A DNA stretch of 64,000 nt from Desulfosarcina cetonica JCM 12296 (GTDB lineage Bacteria; Desulfobacterota; Desulfobacteria; Desulfobacterales; Desulfosarcinaceae): positions 26,291-90,290 of the forward strand of contig NZ_BBCC01000004.1 of NCBI RefSeq assembly GCF_001311845.1, given 5' to 3'. The notes under the pieces were generated by a model. The model saw only the letters and a program-made list of their open reading frames with translations. It did no database searches and had not been told where the DNA came from. Below, piece after piece: positions 27,333 through 38,020 of the stretch; position 1 is the stretch's first letter, and every line of letters begins with the position of its first letter. A program made the position numbers and the translations under genes.

Positions 27333-29300
27333 TCACATCACCTCGCGGTGCGCGCGCTTTCGATCCTGGGGAAGATGAAAGTCCTCGATGAACTGATGAT
27401 GGATCAGCTGGGTGGAGAGAATGCCGACCACCGCCATGTTTTCCCTTTCACTGAGCAGCGCACCGTTGCCCTGACCGCATTTGGCGACCAAGCGGGCCAC
27501 TTTCTGCGCGTCGAAATAGCCGAACCGCTTTAACTTGGGTTCCGAAAGCAAGTCGGCCACGTACGCCGGTGCCGTTTCACCAAAGAAGCAACGACTGATC
27601 GGCGCCCGATAAGGTTGTTTGGCGCGATCGATCAGTGCATCCGGAATCAATCCGCGGGCCGCTTTTTTCAGGATCGATTTTTCGGTCAGGCCCGGCATGC
27701 GCAAGCGTGACGGAATCTTGGCGGCCAATTCGACAACCCGGTGGTCCAGGAAGGGGAAACGTCCCTCGATGGAGTTGGCCATGGCCATCCGGTCCCCCTG
27801 GGAGGAGAGCAGATAGTTGGAAAGAAACAGCCGGCTTTCGATGTACTGAGCCCGGGTAAGCATGTCCCAGTGCGTAAAGTCGTCCGGGAGGCGTTGGGTG
27901 AATCGGGTGATAAACCCGTCCAGCGTATCGGCCTGGGCTTTGAGGTCGGGTGAGAAAAAGCCTTTCAACTGATCGGTATTGTGCCAGCGCAGATAGTGGG
28001 AGTAGGCCGGCGAATCCACATCGGTCAGGTTCCGTTTGAAAAATGATTTGAGAAAGGCACCGGCCTTGGCATCGCTGAAAATGTAGGGGTAGAGACGACC
28101 CAGCAGGGCCGGGCGCAGGCTGGATTCCGGATGCTTCGCCCAAAACCGGCGGATCTTGGCCTCTTTGAAGATGTTGTAGCCGGCAAACACTTCATCGGCG
28201 CCCTCACCGGTGAGGACGACCTTGAAGTCACTCTCCCGAACCAGGCGGGAAAGCAGGAAAAGGGGGGACGGTCCCGTGCGCAGCAGCGGGGTTTCGGCGT
28301 GCCAGACCACCTGGGGAAAGATGCGGCCGATATCGGCCTCCGAGCACCGCACCGCGCGGTGTTCCGTGCCCAGCGAGGCAACGGCGATCTCCTGAAACGC
28401 GGCTTCATCGAAACGCGGGTCGGTGAACCCCACCGAAAAAGTATGCAGGCGATTGTTGAAATGGCGTTTGACAACCGTGCTGGTGTAGGTGCTGTCGATG
28501 CCGCCGCTGAGATAGGCACCCACGGGGACATCCGCCCGCAGCCGGATCCGGGTGGCATCCAGAAGCACCGCACGCACGTCCTCGACCCACTGCCCAACGG
28601 GCTTATCCACGTCGACCGGCGTGCCGAAGGGAAGCCGCCAATAGGGGCAAGTGGACAAGCCTTGCGCGTCGAAGCGCGCGTAATGGCCGGGAGGGAGCTG
28701 CGCGACCCCGGAAAATGGCGTGGCACCGTCCATGGTGGTCCAACAGGTAAAAATATCTGAAAGCGTCCCCGGATCGAGCGCCCGGGGGATGGATGGATCG
28801 GCAAAAAGGGCCTTGATCTCGGAAGCGAACACCAGCCGCTGGCCATGCCGATGATAAAAGAAGGGTCGGATGCCGACCCGGTCGCGGGCCATCAAGAGGG
28901 ACTGCCGGTTGACATCCCATATGGCAAAGGCGAACTGGCCATTCAGCAGCGCAAACATGTCGGTGCCGTAGGCTTCGTAAAGATGAACAAGCACCTCTGT
29001 GTCGGTCTGGGTGTAGAAGCGGTGGCCCTTCTCAACCAGATCCTCGCGCAATTCAGGATAGTTGAAGATTTCCCCGTTGAAGGTGATCCATACGGTTTTG
29101 TCTTCGTTATGAATGGGCTGATGACCGCTGTCGGACAAGTCGATGATGCTCAAACGGGCGTGGCCCAGGGCCACGGAATCCCGCTGGTAGATTCCGGTTG
29201 CATCGGGTCCACGATGGGCCATCAGATCAAGCATATGGCCCACCACCGGAACCATCTCCTCACGCGATCCGAAATTGACGATACCGGCAATGCCGCACAT
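27333..29300 (-). CDS. asnB: Asparagine synthase (glutamine-hydrolysing)
   Basis: 655-residue AsnB. Starts MCGIAGIV, exposing the nucleophilic Cys2 of the N-terminal glutaminase domain; HRGPDATG, FNGEIFNYPELR and RDRVGIRPFFY follow. The synthetase domain has the PP-loop LSGGIDS and LTGEGADEVFAGY. It makes asparagine from aspartate, ATP and glutamine nitrogen; some relatives amidate other carboxylates in capsule or peptide pathways, which cannot be excluded. Last gene of the minus-strand nitrogen cluster, 184 bases after glnA and behind a terminator, so probably transcribed separately or by read-through. Confidence 0.9.
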   Translation of the reverse strand: MCGIAGIVNFGSREEMVPVVGHMLDLMAHRGPDATGIYQRDSVALGHARLSIIDLSDSGHQPIHNEDKTVWITFNGEIFNYPELREDLVEKGHRFYTQTDTEVLVHLYEAYGTDMFALLNGQFAFAIWDVNRQSLLMARDRVGIRPFFYHRHGQRLVFASEIKALFADPSIPRALDPGTLSDIFTCWTTMDGATPFSGVAQLPPGHYARFDAQGLSTCPYWRLPFGTPVDVDKPVGQWVEDVRAVLLDATRIRLRADVPVGAYLSGGIDSTYTSTVVKRHFNNRLHTFSVGFTDPRFDEAAFQEIAVASLGTEHRAVRCSEADIGRIFPQVVWHAETPLLRTGPSPLFLLSRLVRESDFKVVLTGEGADEVFAGYNIFKEAKIRRFWAKHPESSLRPALLGRLYPYIFSDAKAGAFLKSFFKRNLTDVDSPAYSHYLRWHNTDQLKGFFSPDLKAQADTLDGFITRFTQRLPDDFTHWDMLTRAQYIESRLFLSNYLLSSQGDRMAMANSIEGRFPFLDHRVVELAAKIPSRLRMPGLTEKSILKKAARGLIPDALIDRAKQPYRAPISRCFFGETAPAYVADLLSEPKLKRFGYFDAQKVARLVAKCGQGNGALLSERENMAVVGILSTQLIHHQFIEDFHLPQDRKRAHREVM

Positions 29301-29412
29301 AACCCCTCCCCATCAGCGCATCAGTGGTTTTGGTTGGGTCGCGCCAAACAACGCGTAACCGCTTTTGCATGAGATGCGTTATAACCGCCCGACGGCAATA
29401 TTACAATAAAAA

Positions 29413-29443
29413 CGGCAGCCCACCATCATCTCGGGTGCTGCCG
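29413..29443 (-). terminator. Terminator after glnA
   Basis: CGGCAGC-CAC at 29413-29423 pairs with GTGCTGCCG at 29435-29443 (one bulge). On the minus strand the stem is followed by TTTTTATTG. It is 42 bases beyond the glnA stop. Confidence 0.75.
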
Positions 29444-29484
29444 CAGTTAGAAACACCAGCTACAGGCGAGGGAAACCGGTCCTG

Positions 29485-30896
29485 TTAGATGTCGTAGTAC
29501 AGCTGGAATTCGTGCGGATGCGGACGCAGGCGCACCGGATTGACTTCGTTTTCGGTTTTGTATTCCAACCACATGTCGATGACGTCTTTGGTAAAGACAT
29601 CGCCCTTGAGCAGGAATTCGTTATCCTCGGCCAGGGCGGCCAGGGATTCATCGAGGGCGCCCGGTGCGGACGGAATCTCGGCCAGTTCTTCGGGCGGCAG
29701 ATCATAGAGATTCTTATCCAGCGGGTCACCCGGATCGAGCTTGTTCTGGATGCCGTCGAGAACGGCCATGAGCATGGCCGAGAAAGCCAGGTAACCGTTG
29801 CAGGACGGATCCGGTGTACGGAACTCGATGCGTTTGGCCTTGGGCGAGGAGGAATACATGGGGATACGGATGGCCGCGGAGCGGTTCCGGCTGGAATAGG
29901 CCAGGTTCACCGGCGCTTCGAAGCCCGGTACCAGACGTTTGTAGGAGTTGGTGGTCGGGTTGGTGAAGGCGCACAGGGCGCGGCAGTGTTTCAGGATGCC
30001 GCCGATGGCCCACAGGCTTCCTGGGAGACGCCGGCATACTTTTCACCGGCAAACAGGGGTTTGCCCTCTTTCCAAATACTGATGTGGGTGTGCATGCCGG
30101 TCCCGTTGTCCTCGAACAGCGGTTTGGGCATGAAGGTCACCGTGTGACCGGCCTTGTAGGCCACGTTTTTCAGAACGTACTTGAACCACATGAGCTGGTC
30201 GGCCATCTGCAGCAGGGGCTTGAAGCGCATGTCGATCTCGGACTGACCGGAGGTGGCCACTTCGTGGTGCTGACATTCCACGTCGATGCCCAGGGCTTCC
30301 AGGGTCAGCAGCATGTCGGAACGCAGATCCTGGAATTTATCGGTCGGCGGCACGGGAAAGTAGCCTTCCTTGTGACGCGGCTTGTAGCCCAGGTTGGGCT
30401 CTTCGCAACGGCCGGAATTCCAGATGCCCTCGATGGAATCGATGGCATAGAAGGCGCCGTTGCGCTGGCTATCATAGCGGATGTCGTCGAAAATGAAAAA
30501 TTCGGCTTCCGGACCGATGAATGCGGTGTCACCGATGCCGGTGCTTTTCAGGTAGGCCTCGGCTTTTTTGGCGATATTGCGCGGGTCACGGCTATAGGCT
30601 TCCAGGGTAATCGGGTCGACGATGTTGCCGATCAGCACCAGGGTCGGGGCCTTGAAGAAGGGATCAATCTTTGCCGTGGTGGCATCGGGCACCACCAGCA
30701 TGTCACTGGCGTTGATCGGCTGCCAACCGCGAATACTGGAACCGTCGAAACCGAAACCTTCCTCAAAGCTGCTTTCACTGAGTTCGCTGATCGGAACACT
30801 GAAATGCTGCCACATCCCCGGAAAGTCCATAAAGCGGATGTCGACGATCTTAGCGCCTTTTTCCTTCGCCATTGCCATTACTTGTGCTGGGGTCAT
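29485..30896 (-). CDS. glnA: Glutamine synthetase type I-beta, frameshifted
   Basis: About 470 residues after repair. Ammonium-assimilating enzyme: glutamate + NH3 + ATP to glutamine. Visible: [11 protein letters not shown], the metal-site [33 protein letters not shown], and in the C-terminal part [24 protein letters not shown] contains the adenylylation Tyr of the I-beta class, so GlnE-type control is possible. The frame breaks near 30018 (VSQEA joins [17 protein letters not shown]; one base missing). Start 30896 follows TGGAGGAAA. It lies 78 bases after a PII gene, in the order amtB-glnB-glnA. Confidence 0.93.
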
Positions 30897-30974
30897 GTTT
30901 CCTCCACAAAGAAGTGTTGAGTAAATTAATTCGTGATTCTTTTTGAAATGAGACGCTTTTTACGCATATGCGGC

Positions 30975-31316
<342 letters not shown>

Positions 31317-31383
31317 TTACCTCCTGTTGTTGATTGCCGAGAGGGCGATGGTCGCCTCCCCAATAAGTTAAACCGTAAACCGC

Positions 31384-32673
31384 CTACGCAATTTCAAACC
31401 CGCGTTCACCATGCAGTGCATTGTCCAATCCCTGAACCTCCTCATCCCGTTCAACCCGCAGGCCACCGGTCAATATCTTGGTAATGGAAACGAGGATAAA
31501 CGTCCCCACGGCCGTGAAAGCCGCCGTCGCCACAATGGAGACCACCTGGGTCCACAGCTGCTCTGGATTGCCGTAGAATAGCCCGGCCTTTCCTTCGGTA
31601 ATGGCAGGGTTGGCGAAAAGCCCGGTGGCAAGGGCGCCCCAGATACCGCACATGCCGTGAACCCCAAAGGCATCCAGGGAGTCATCATAACCGATTTTTT
31701 GTTTGACCACGGCGACACAGAAATACCCCAGCCCCCCGGAAACCAGGCCGATAATGAGGGATGCCGGCAGGTTGACGAATCCGGCCGCCGGCGTGATGGC
31801 CACGAGACCGGCGACCACACCCGAAGCAATCCCCAAAACGGTCGGCTTGCCGGTGACGATCCATTCAACGAACATCCACACCAGGGCCGCCGTGGCGGCG
31901 GAGGTGTTGGTCACCAGAAACGCCGAGGCGGCCACACCGTCGGCGGCCAGCTCGCTACCCGCGTTGAAACCGAACCAGCCAAACCACAGAAGCGCGGCAC
32001 CCAGGGCGGTGAGTGCGATACTGGACGGAAACATGGCTTCTTTGCCGTAACCGAGGCGTTTGCCCAACATCAGCGAGAGGACCAGACCGGCGACACCGGC
32101 ATTGATGTGAACCACGTTGCCGCCGGCAAAATCCAGTGCGCCCATATTGCCCATCCAGCCGCCGCCCCAGACCCAATGGGCAATGGGGCAATAGATGAAC
32201 GTGACCCACAGGATGGTGAAGACGATCCAGGCGGAAAATTTCATGCGGTCGACGATGGACCCCAGTACCAAGGCCACCGTGATACAGGCAAAGGTCATCT
32301 GAAACAAGGCGAAAACAAGCGTGGGAATCGTTCCCGAGATGCTGTTGACACCGATGCCGGCCATGAAAAAATGATCAAAGCCGCCAATAATGCCACCCTT
32401 GCTGCTACCGAAAGCCAGGGTGTATCCCCACATCATCCAGATGATACTGGCCAGGCAGTAGGAAACAAAGGTCATGGCCAGGGTGTTGAGCAGATTCTTA
32501 TAGCGGGACATGCCGCCATAAAACAGGGCCAGTCCGGCCGGCGTCATCATCATGACCAGCGCGGTGGAAACGATCATCCAGGCCGTGTCACCGGTGTTAA
32601 GCGCATCTTCGGCAAACGCCGGCGTCGCCATCAGTCCAAACGTCAACGTCAGCCCAACAACTCTTAATTTCAT
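31384..32673 (-). CDS. amtB: Ammonium channel/transporter AmtB, copy 1
   Basis: 429-residue inner-membrane Amt/Rh channel with a cleavable signal sequence (MKLRVVGLTLTFGLMATPAFA), as in E. coli AmtB, then eleven membrane spans. The twin pore histidines are present in NVVHINAGVAGLV and FGVHGMCGIWG. The cytoplasmic C-terminal tail with RDEEVQGLDNALHGERGFE carries the conserved E-x-x-G-L-D-x-x-x-H-G-E-x-G motif needed for PII control. It stands upstream of PII copy 1 and downstream of glnD, all on the minus strand with short gaps (65-70 bases). Confidence 0.95.
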   Translation of the reverse strand: MKLRVVGLTLTFGLMATPAFAEDALNTGDTAWMIVSTALVMMMTPAGLALFYGGMSRYKNLLNTLAMTFVSYCLASIIWMMWGYTLAFGSSKGGIIGGFDHFFMAGIGVNSISGTIPTLVFALFQMTFACITVALVLGSIVDRMKFSAWIVFTILWVTFIYCPIAHWVWGGGWMGNMGALDFAGGNVVHINAGVAGLVLSLMLGKRLGYGKEAMFPSSIALTALGAALLWFGWFGFNAGSELAADGVAASAFLVTNTSAATAALVWMFVEWIVTGKPTVLGIASGVVAGLVAITPAAGFVNLPASLIIGLVSGGLGYFCVAVVKQKIGYDDSLDAFGVHGMCGIWGALATGLFANPAITEGKAGLFYGNPEQLWTQVVSIVATAAFTAVGTFILVSITKILTGGLRVERDEEVQGLDNALHGERGFEIA

Positions 32674-32738
32674 CTTGTTTTTCCTCTATGTGTCTTGGCG
32701 TTGAACATGTTTACTCCCTTCTACCCAAAATAGCCATT

Positions 32739-35380
32739 TTATCCGTTCGTTGAGCCATCTCCCGGGAGAATTTCCATAATCGCGGATTTGACTGCCTCGA
32801 CCTGCAAAGGTGCGTCCACCTTCTGGCCGTCAAAATCCCTTACATAAAAGACATCGACCACCTGATCAACTTTGGTGGCGATTTTGGCCACCCAGATGTC
32901 CAGGCCACACTTGAAAAGGGCATCGGTGACTCTGAACAGCAATCCGGGGAAATCGAAGGTGACCACTTCGACGATCGTATAAAAACTGGAGGACGTGTTG
33001 TCCACGACCACTTCCGAGGGTCGTTCGGCCGTATATGGCTGGATCGGTACGGCATCGTCTTTTTTCCGCAAAAGCGCATTGTCCAACTCAAGATTGTCGG
33101 CCAAGACCTTTTCCAAATTGCCGCGCGTTCGTTCCCATCGCTCATTTTCAAAAATCGGATCCGGCGGTGGGGTCACCTCGAAGACGTCCAGGGCGATATT
33201 GTTGCGCCAGGTGAAGACCTGTACGTCGAGGATGTCGATATTGTTCAGCGTAAAGACGCCGGCAATCCTTGAAATGAGGCCCGGGCGGTCCTTGGCGCAA
33301 ATCGTAACCGTGCGGGTATCCGATTCGGTCGACTTGTCAATATGCCAGACGAACGGCCGCTCTCCGAGTTCGCTGAATAGCCGCAGATGTCTAGGAATGT
33401 CTTCCACCGCCGTGTAAAGCATGTAACGCGGAGACATGAAATTGAGCAGCCTCTCGAGCCGTTCGGCGGGCATCTCTTCCGCTGCGATTTCCGCGACGGC
33501 CTGTCGTTTTTTATCCACCAGCCGCACCGCCCTGCCGGAGGCCAGTTCGCCGTGCTGGAGAATGTTGAGCACTTTGAGAAAAAGGTTGCGGAGCAGGGAA
33601 GAGGTCCAGTCATTCCAGGCTTTTGGACCGGTTGCCATGGAGTCGGCAACCGTCAGCAAATAGAGCATCTTGAGAATTTCCACGCGCTTGATGATGCGGG
33701 CCATGGAAAGGGCGGTTTCCTCATCATTGATATCCCGTCGAGTGGCGTTCTGGACCAACAGCAGGTGATGCTCGATCAAAAAAGCGACGGTCTTGGCATC
33801 GGCCGCACTGGCGCCTTTCTCCAAAAGAATTTTTTCGGCCATGTGCGCCCCTCGTTCGGAATGGCCTTCGACAGGCTCGCCCTTGCCGATATCGTGCAGC
33901 AGCGCCGCCCAAAGCAACAGCTTTTTCTTTTTCAACTCCTTGTAGAGACTGACCGCCAGGGGATCGCCTGGAGACGGAGCGTCAGTGTCAAAATCCCGCA
34001 TGATCTTGACGGTGTAGAGCAGGTGCCGGGCAACGGGATAAAGATGATACTGGTCAAACTGCATCCGGTTGACCACGGCTTTGAATTCGGGAATGAAGCG
34101 CACCAGAAAACCGGTATGCAGCATCTGATTGAGCACTTCAAATGTCTGTGAGGAGCGGGTCAGGATGCGTTCGAACTGCCGGACCACCTCGGGATCGGAA
34201 CGGAAATCGTTGTCCACCAGATAACCGAAATCAGCGACGAGCCGTTTGGCTTCGCTGTTCAGCGGGGATTTTTGGGCGGCACTTTCGACAAAAATGTCGA
34301 TCAGCAATCGCGGGTTGTTGAGGATTTTCTCTGGAGAGGCAAAATTGAGCATTCCCCGGTTGAACTTTAGCCCTTTGACCTCGGTGGTCTTGAGACCTTT
34401 GTTTTTCCGTTGAAGACGCTTTTGCTGCTCCATCTCATAGAGGAACATCTCATGCTGCTGCTTCACATATTCCATGTGCCCGTGAAGCTCACCCATCAAA
34501 TACTCGACGGGAAGATTACCATTGACCGCCGGTATGCCCATGGTCTCGGCCAAGCGGCGCTGTTGTTCAAGGTGGATCTGATCCGACTTGCGGTTCATCA
34601 TGAGGTGAAAGCGATTTCTTATATTCCAAATAAAATCAAGTGATTCTGAAAGATGGAGATAATCATCATGGGAAAAGTAACCGTAATACTCGAGATCCCT
34701 GCGCTGTTTGATGCCGGACTTGATTTTGGCGATCCACAGCATGGTGTGATAATCCCGCAACCCCCCCTGTCCCTCCTTGAAATTGGGTTCCAACAGGTAG
34801 GAGGAATCGCCAAAGCGGCGATGGCGCTCACGATTGCTGTCCACCAGCCAGGAAATGATCATGTCGGGTTTGAGATTGATGAACTTGCTGCGGACCTGAT
34901 CCATCAATTTCATGAACAGGGGCGACATGCCACAAATAAAACGGGCATCCAAGATGGAGGTAAGGACCTCGAAATCCTTGCGCGCCATGGCCACGCACTC
35001 CTTGATGGAACGTGTGGCATGGCCAACGTCCAGGCCCATGTCCCAAAGCGGATAGATGATTTCACGAACCAGATCCTCAGCCACGCGGGGTACTCTTTTT
35101 TCGAAAAGGAAAAGCAGGTCGATGTCCGAAAAAACACACTGCTCCCCTCGGCCGTACCCCCCAAGGCAACAACGGCATATGGATTTTTGGCAATATCCAT
35201 CTTCGGCCCGACCACACTCTTTTCATAGCTGTTACGAAAATAATCGTCGACGAGCCGGGCATGATCATCAAGAAAATGCGGTGCCTTTCCGGCCAGCAGA
35301 TCATCGATGAGCGTCTCCCGTCCCTGTTTGAGGGCCAGGGAAACGTCTGCGTAGCGGTTTTGGGGTCCGGTGTCTGTCAC
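32739..35380 (-). CDS. glnD: GlnD, bifunctional PII uridylyltransferase/uridylyl-removing enzyme, frameshifted
   Basis: 880 residues after repair. Nitrogen sensor that uridylylates PII when glutamine is low and removes UMP when it is high. Order: nucleotidyltransferase domain with GGYGRGE...SDIDLL (35100-35165 region), GlnD-type helical domain, HD domain (LLWAALLHDIGKGEP), and two C-terminal ACT domains that sense glutamine (TICAKDRPGLISRIAGV and VVTFDFPGLLFRVTD). One G is missing in a G-run near 35160, splitting the transferase motif. GTG 35380 is the likely start (AAGGA upstream). A sigma-54 promoter at 35418-35433 lies between it and the more distal ATG 35434, ruling that one out. Confidence 0.93.
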
Positions 35381-35417
35381 ATTATTGTCCTTGTGGGGTA
35401 TTCGATGGAATAAGTTT

Positions 35418-35433
35418 AGCAACACGCATGCCA
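35418..35433 (-). promoter_or_regulatory. Sigma-54 promoter of glnD
   Basis: Minus strand reads TGGCATGCGTGTTGCT. Against the RpoN consensus TGGCAC-R-N4-TTGCW it has one mismatch (T for C). GG and GC are 10 bases apart, as required. The expected start site is about 26 bases before the GTG start of glnD. Upstream, 35441-35580 is AT-rich and could hold enhancer sites. Confidence 0.75.
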
Positions 35434-35598
35434 CCTGTTAATTGCCGTATAACCAACTATTAAAAATAGAAATTATTTCAATCTAAAGTTTTCCCTAACT
35501 CAATCGACGGCCACAATAACGTAATTAATTTTTGAAAAAAATTACAAAATTGCAATTTGGCTTTTTGATTCGCGATCTGTGATGGGACGATGCTGAGA

Positions 35599-35644
35599 AA
35601 AATGCACCCCGAAGCAGAGGGGCGAGCGCTTCAGGGTGCATTTT
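35599..35644 (-). terminator. Terminator after amtB2
   Basis: AAAATGCACCCCGAAGC (35599-35615) pairs with GCTTCAGGGTGCATTTT (35628-35644) apart from one C-A mismatch; the A/T ends supply the U-run. It lies 55 bases beyond the amtB2 stop and separates amtB2 from glnD transcription. Confidence 0.8.
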
Positions 35645-35699
35645 GGAGGAAACGAGCACGATTCAATCTCTCAATCAAGCCGTGTCGTCGAGCCAGCCG

Positions 35700-37107
35700 T
35701 TATGACTGGGTGGCCGCACTGGGAGCGGAAGCGTAACTCGGAGACCCGGATGAGGGCGAACCAACGGTGGAGATACCGCTGCGGGTGGCAACGCCGAAGT
35801 CGGGGTAGGCGATGCCGCCGTGTTCGGCGTAGTCGAGGCCTTCCAGCTCTTCTTCCGGTGAAACGCGCAGCCCCATGGTTTTATCGATGATCTTGAACAT
35901 GATGAAGGTTACGGGGAAGGTCCACAAGAAACAGGCGGCGATGCCCAACAGTTGCACCCCGATGATGCTGGCGGAGGTGCCGCCCATGTTGAAGATACCG
36001 GCAGCCAGGGTGCCCCACGCACCGTTGACACCATGCACGGAGACAGCGCCGACCGGATCGTCGATTTTGATTCTATCGAAGAAGATGACCGAGAAAACAA
36101 CGATAATGCCGGCAATGGCGCCGATGATGATGGAACTGCCAGGAGACACATTGGCACAGCCGGCGGTAATCGCCACCAGACCGGCCAGGGCACCGTTAAG
36201 GCTCATGCCCACTTCGGGCTTGCCGAATTTCATCCAGGAAACGATCATGGCCAAACAGGCGCCGGCTGCGGCGGCCAGGTTGGTGTTGACGAAAATCATG
36301 GCAATGCTGGTATCGGCCGTGGTGGTGGAACCCGGGTTGAATCCGAACCATCCCAGCCACAGGATGAAGACGCCCAAGGCCGCCAGGGGAATGTTGTGTC
36401 CCATGATCGGTTTGATTTTTCCATCCTTGGTATATTTACCCAGGCGCGGCCCGAGAACAATGGCGCCGGCCAGTGCCGACCAGCCCCCCACGGAGTGGAC
36501 CACGGTGGATCCGGCAAAGTCGATGAAACCAAATCCTTCCAGCCAGCCGTTGCCATGAAACAGGCTGCCCCAGGCCCAAGAGCCGAAAACCGGATAGACC
36601 AGACCGGAAACGACGCAACTATAAATGAGGTACCCGGTAAATTTGGTTCTCTCGGCCATGGCCCCGGAAACGATCGTGGCGGCGGTGGCGGCGAAGACCA
36701 CCTGGAACATCCAGAAGGCCAACACCCAAGGGTCGCCATCCGGCGTAAAATCGCTGAGAAAGAAACCGCTGGTGCCGAACCAGCCCGTGGAAGTCGCACC
36801 AAACATCAGGCCGAAACCGATGGCCCAGAAGGCGATGGAACCGATGGAAAAATCCATCAGGTTCTTCATCATGATGTTAATTGAGTTTTTCGCCCGGGTG
36901 AAGCCGGCCTCCACCATGGCAAAACCGGCCTGCATAAAAAACACCAGTGCGGCGGCAATCAGTCCATAGATAATTGGCATGGGTCTGGACCAGATCAATG
37001 GCTTCTTTATTGCTCAGAATGGTCGGTTCGGGATCAGATGCAAAAGCGACGGGGACGCTTACCAGAGTCACCAGCAGCAGCAGAAGGGTAAAGACTTTGA
37101 ATTTCAT
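35700..37107 (-). CDS. amtB: Ammonium channel/transporter AmtB, copy 2, frameshifted
   Basis: About 468 residues after repair. N-terminal signal peptide (MKFKVFTLLLLLVTLVSVPVAFA), a short periplasmic segment (LSNKEAIDLVQTHANYLWT), then LIAAALVFFMQAGFAMVEAGF in the next frame; one base is missing near 36978. It belongs to the longer Amt subgroup whose N-terminus precedes the first span with NxxWT. The pore His residues are in TVVHSVGGWSALAG and SVHGVNGAWGT. The C-terminal tail has EELEGLDYAEHGGIAYPDF, then a Gly/Ser/Ala-rich extension. Paired with PII copy 2, whose stop is 51 bases upstream of its start. Confidence 0.93.
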
Positions 37108-37158
37108 TTTTGTCTCCTTGTATTGAATGATGTAGATTAAAAGGATTGATATAAGCGT

Positions 37159-37512
<354 letters not shown>

Positions 37513-37563
37513 TCACACAAAAGTTGAGCACTCCCGGGTTTTGCTTTTTACGATTTCATATTG

Positions 37564-37579
37564 AGCAACCGTTGTGCCA
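37564..37579 (-). promoter_or_regulatory. Sigma-54 promoter of glnK-amtB2
   Basis: Minus strand reads TGGCACAACGGTTGCT, a perfect match to TGGCAC-R-N4-TTGCW. The predicted start is near 37552, giving a leader of about 55 bases before the PII ATG. Confidence 0.88.
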
Positions 37580-38020
37580 TCCTGCTAAATTTGTATATAA
37601 CATATAGTTATTCAACATAATATTTATCGTTACAGCTTTCTTTGCTTGAAAAATAAAAATACATTACCGTAATTTCTTCCCAAAAAAAATTACTTATTTT
37701 GTGTTTTTTATTTATATAAATACAAATTTGTTATTTGTATTTTCTTTACACTCCGATTATTTTCCATGGTTCTCAGCACCAACACCAACCAAAAGAAGCA
37801 GCGACGTTGCCCGGAAAAAGTAAGCATCGCCCCGGATTTCCGGATGGGGAACTGAGGGAATAGGGAATAAGGCCGGCCCATTAAAAATTATGACTTGAAC
37901 TTTCCTTTTGATATCCATAAGCTATTTTTCTTGCCGAGACAGGGTCGGCATCCACAGGTTCCTTTGTGATGCAGCACCCATTTAGGGTCGCGGCCTTTAC
38001 ACCCTGACAGGAGAAGAACC
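37580..38020. promoter_or_regulatory. AT-rich region with an inverted repeat, possible enhancer upstream of the sigma-54 promoter
   Basis: 441 bases without a gene, strongly AT-rich from about 37590 to 37760 in contrast to the GC-rich surroundings. AAATACAAAT (37718-37727) and ATTTGTATTT (37733-37742) form a 10-bp dyad with a 5-base spacer, 140-160 bases from the sigma-54 promoter, a normal distance for an activator site. It is not the enteric NtrC consensus. From about 37890 the leader of the plus-strand aminotransferase begins. Confidence 0.45.

Noticed and set aside
35599..35644. TGCACCCC/GGGTGCA as an NtrC binding site
   Set aside because: Arms are 12 bases apart and flanked by A/T runs; it is a terminator hairpin.
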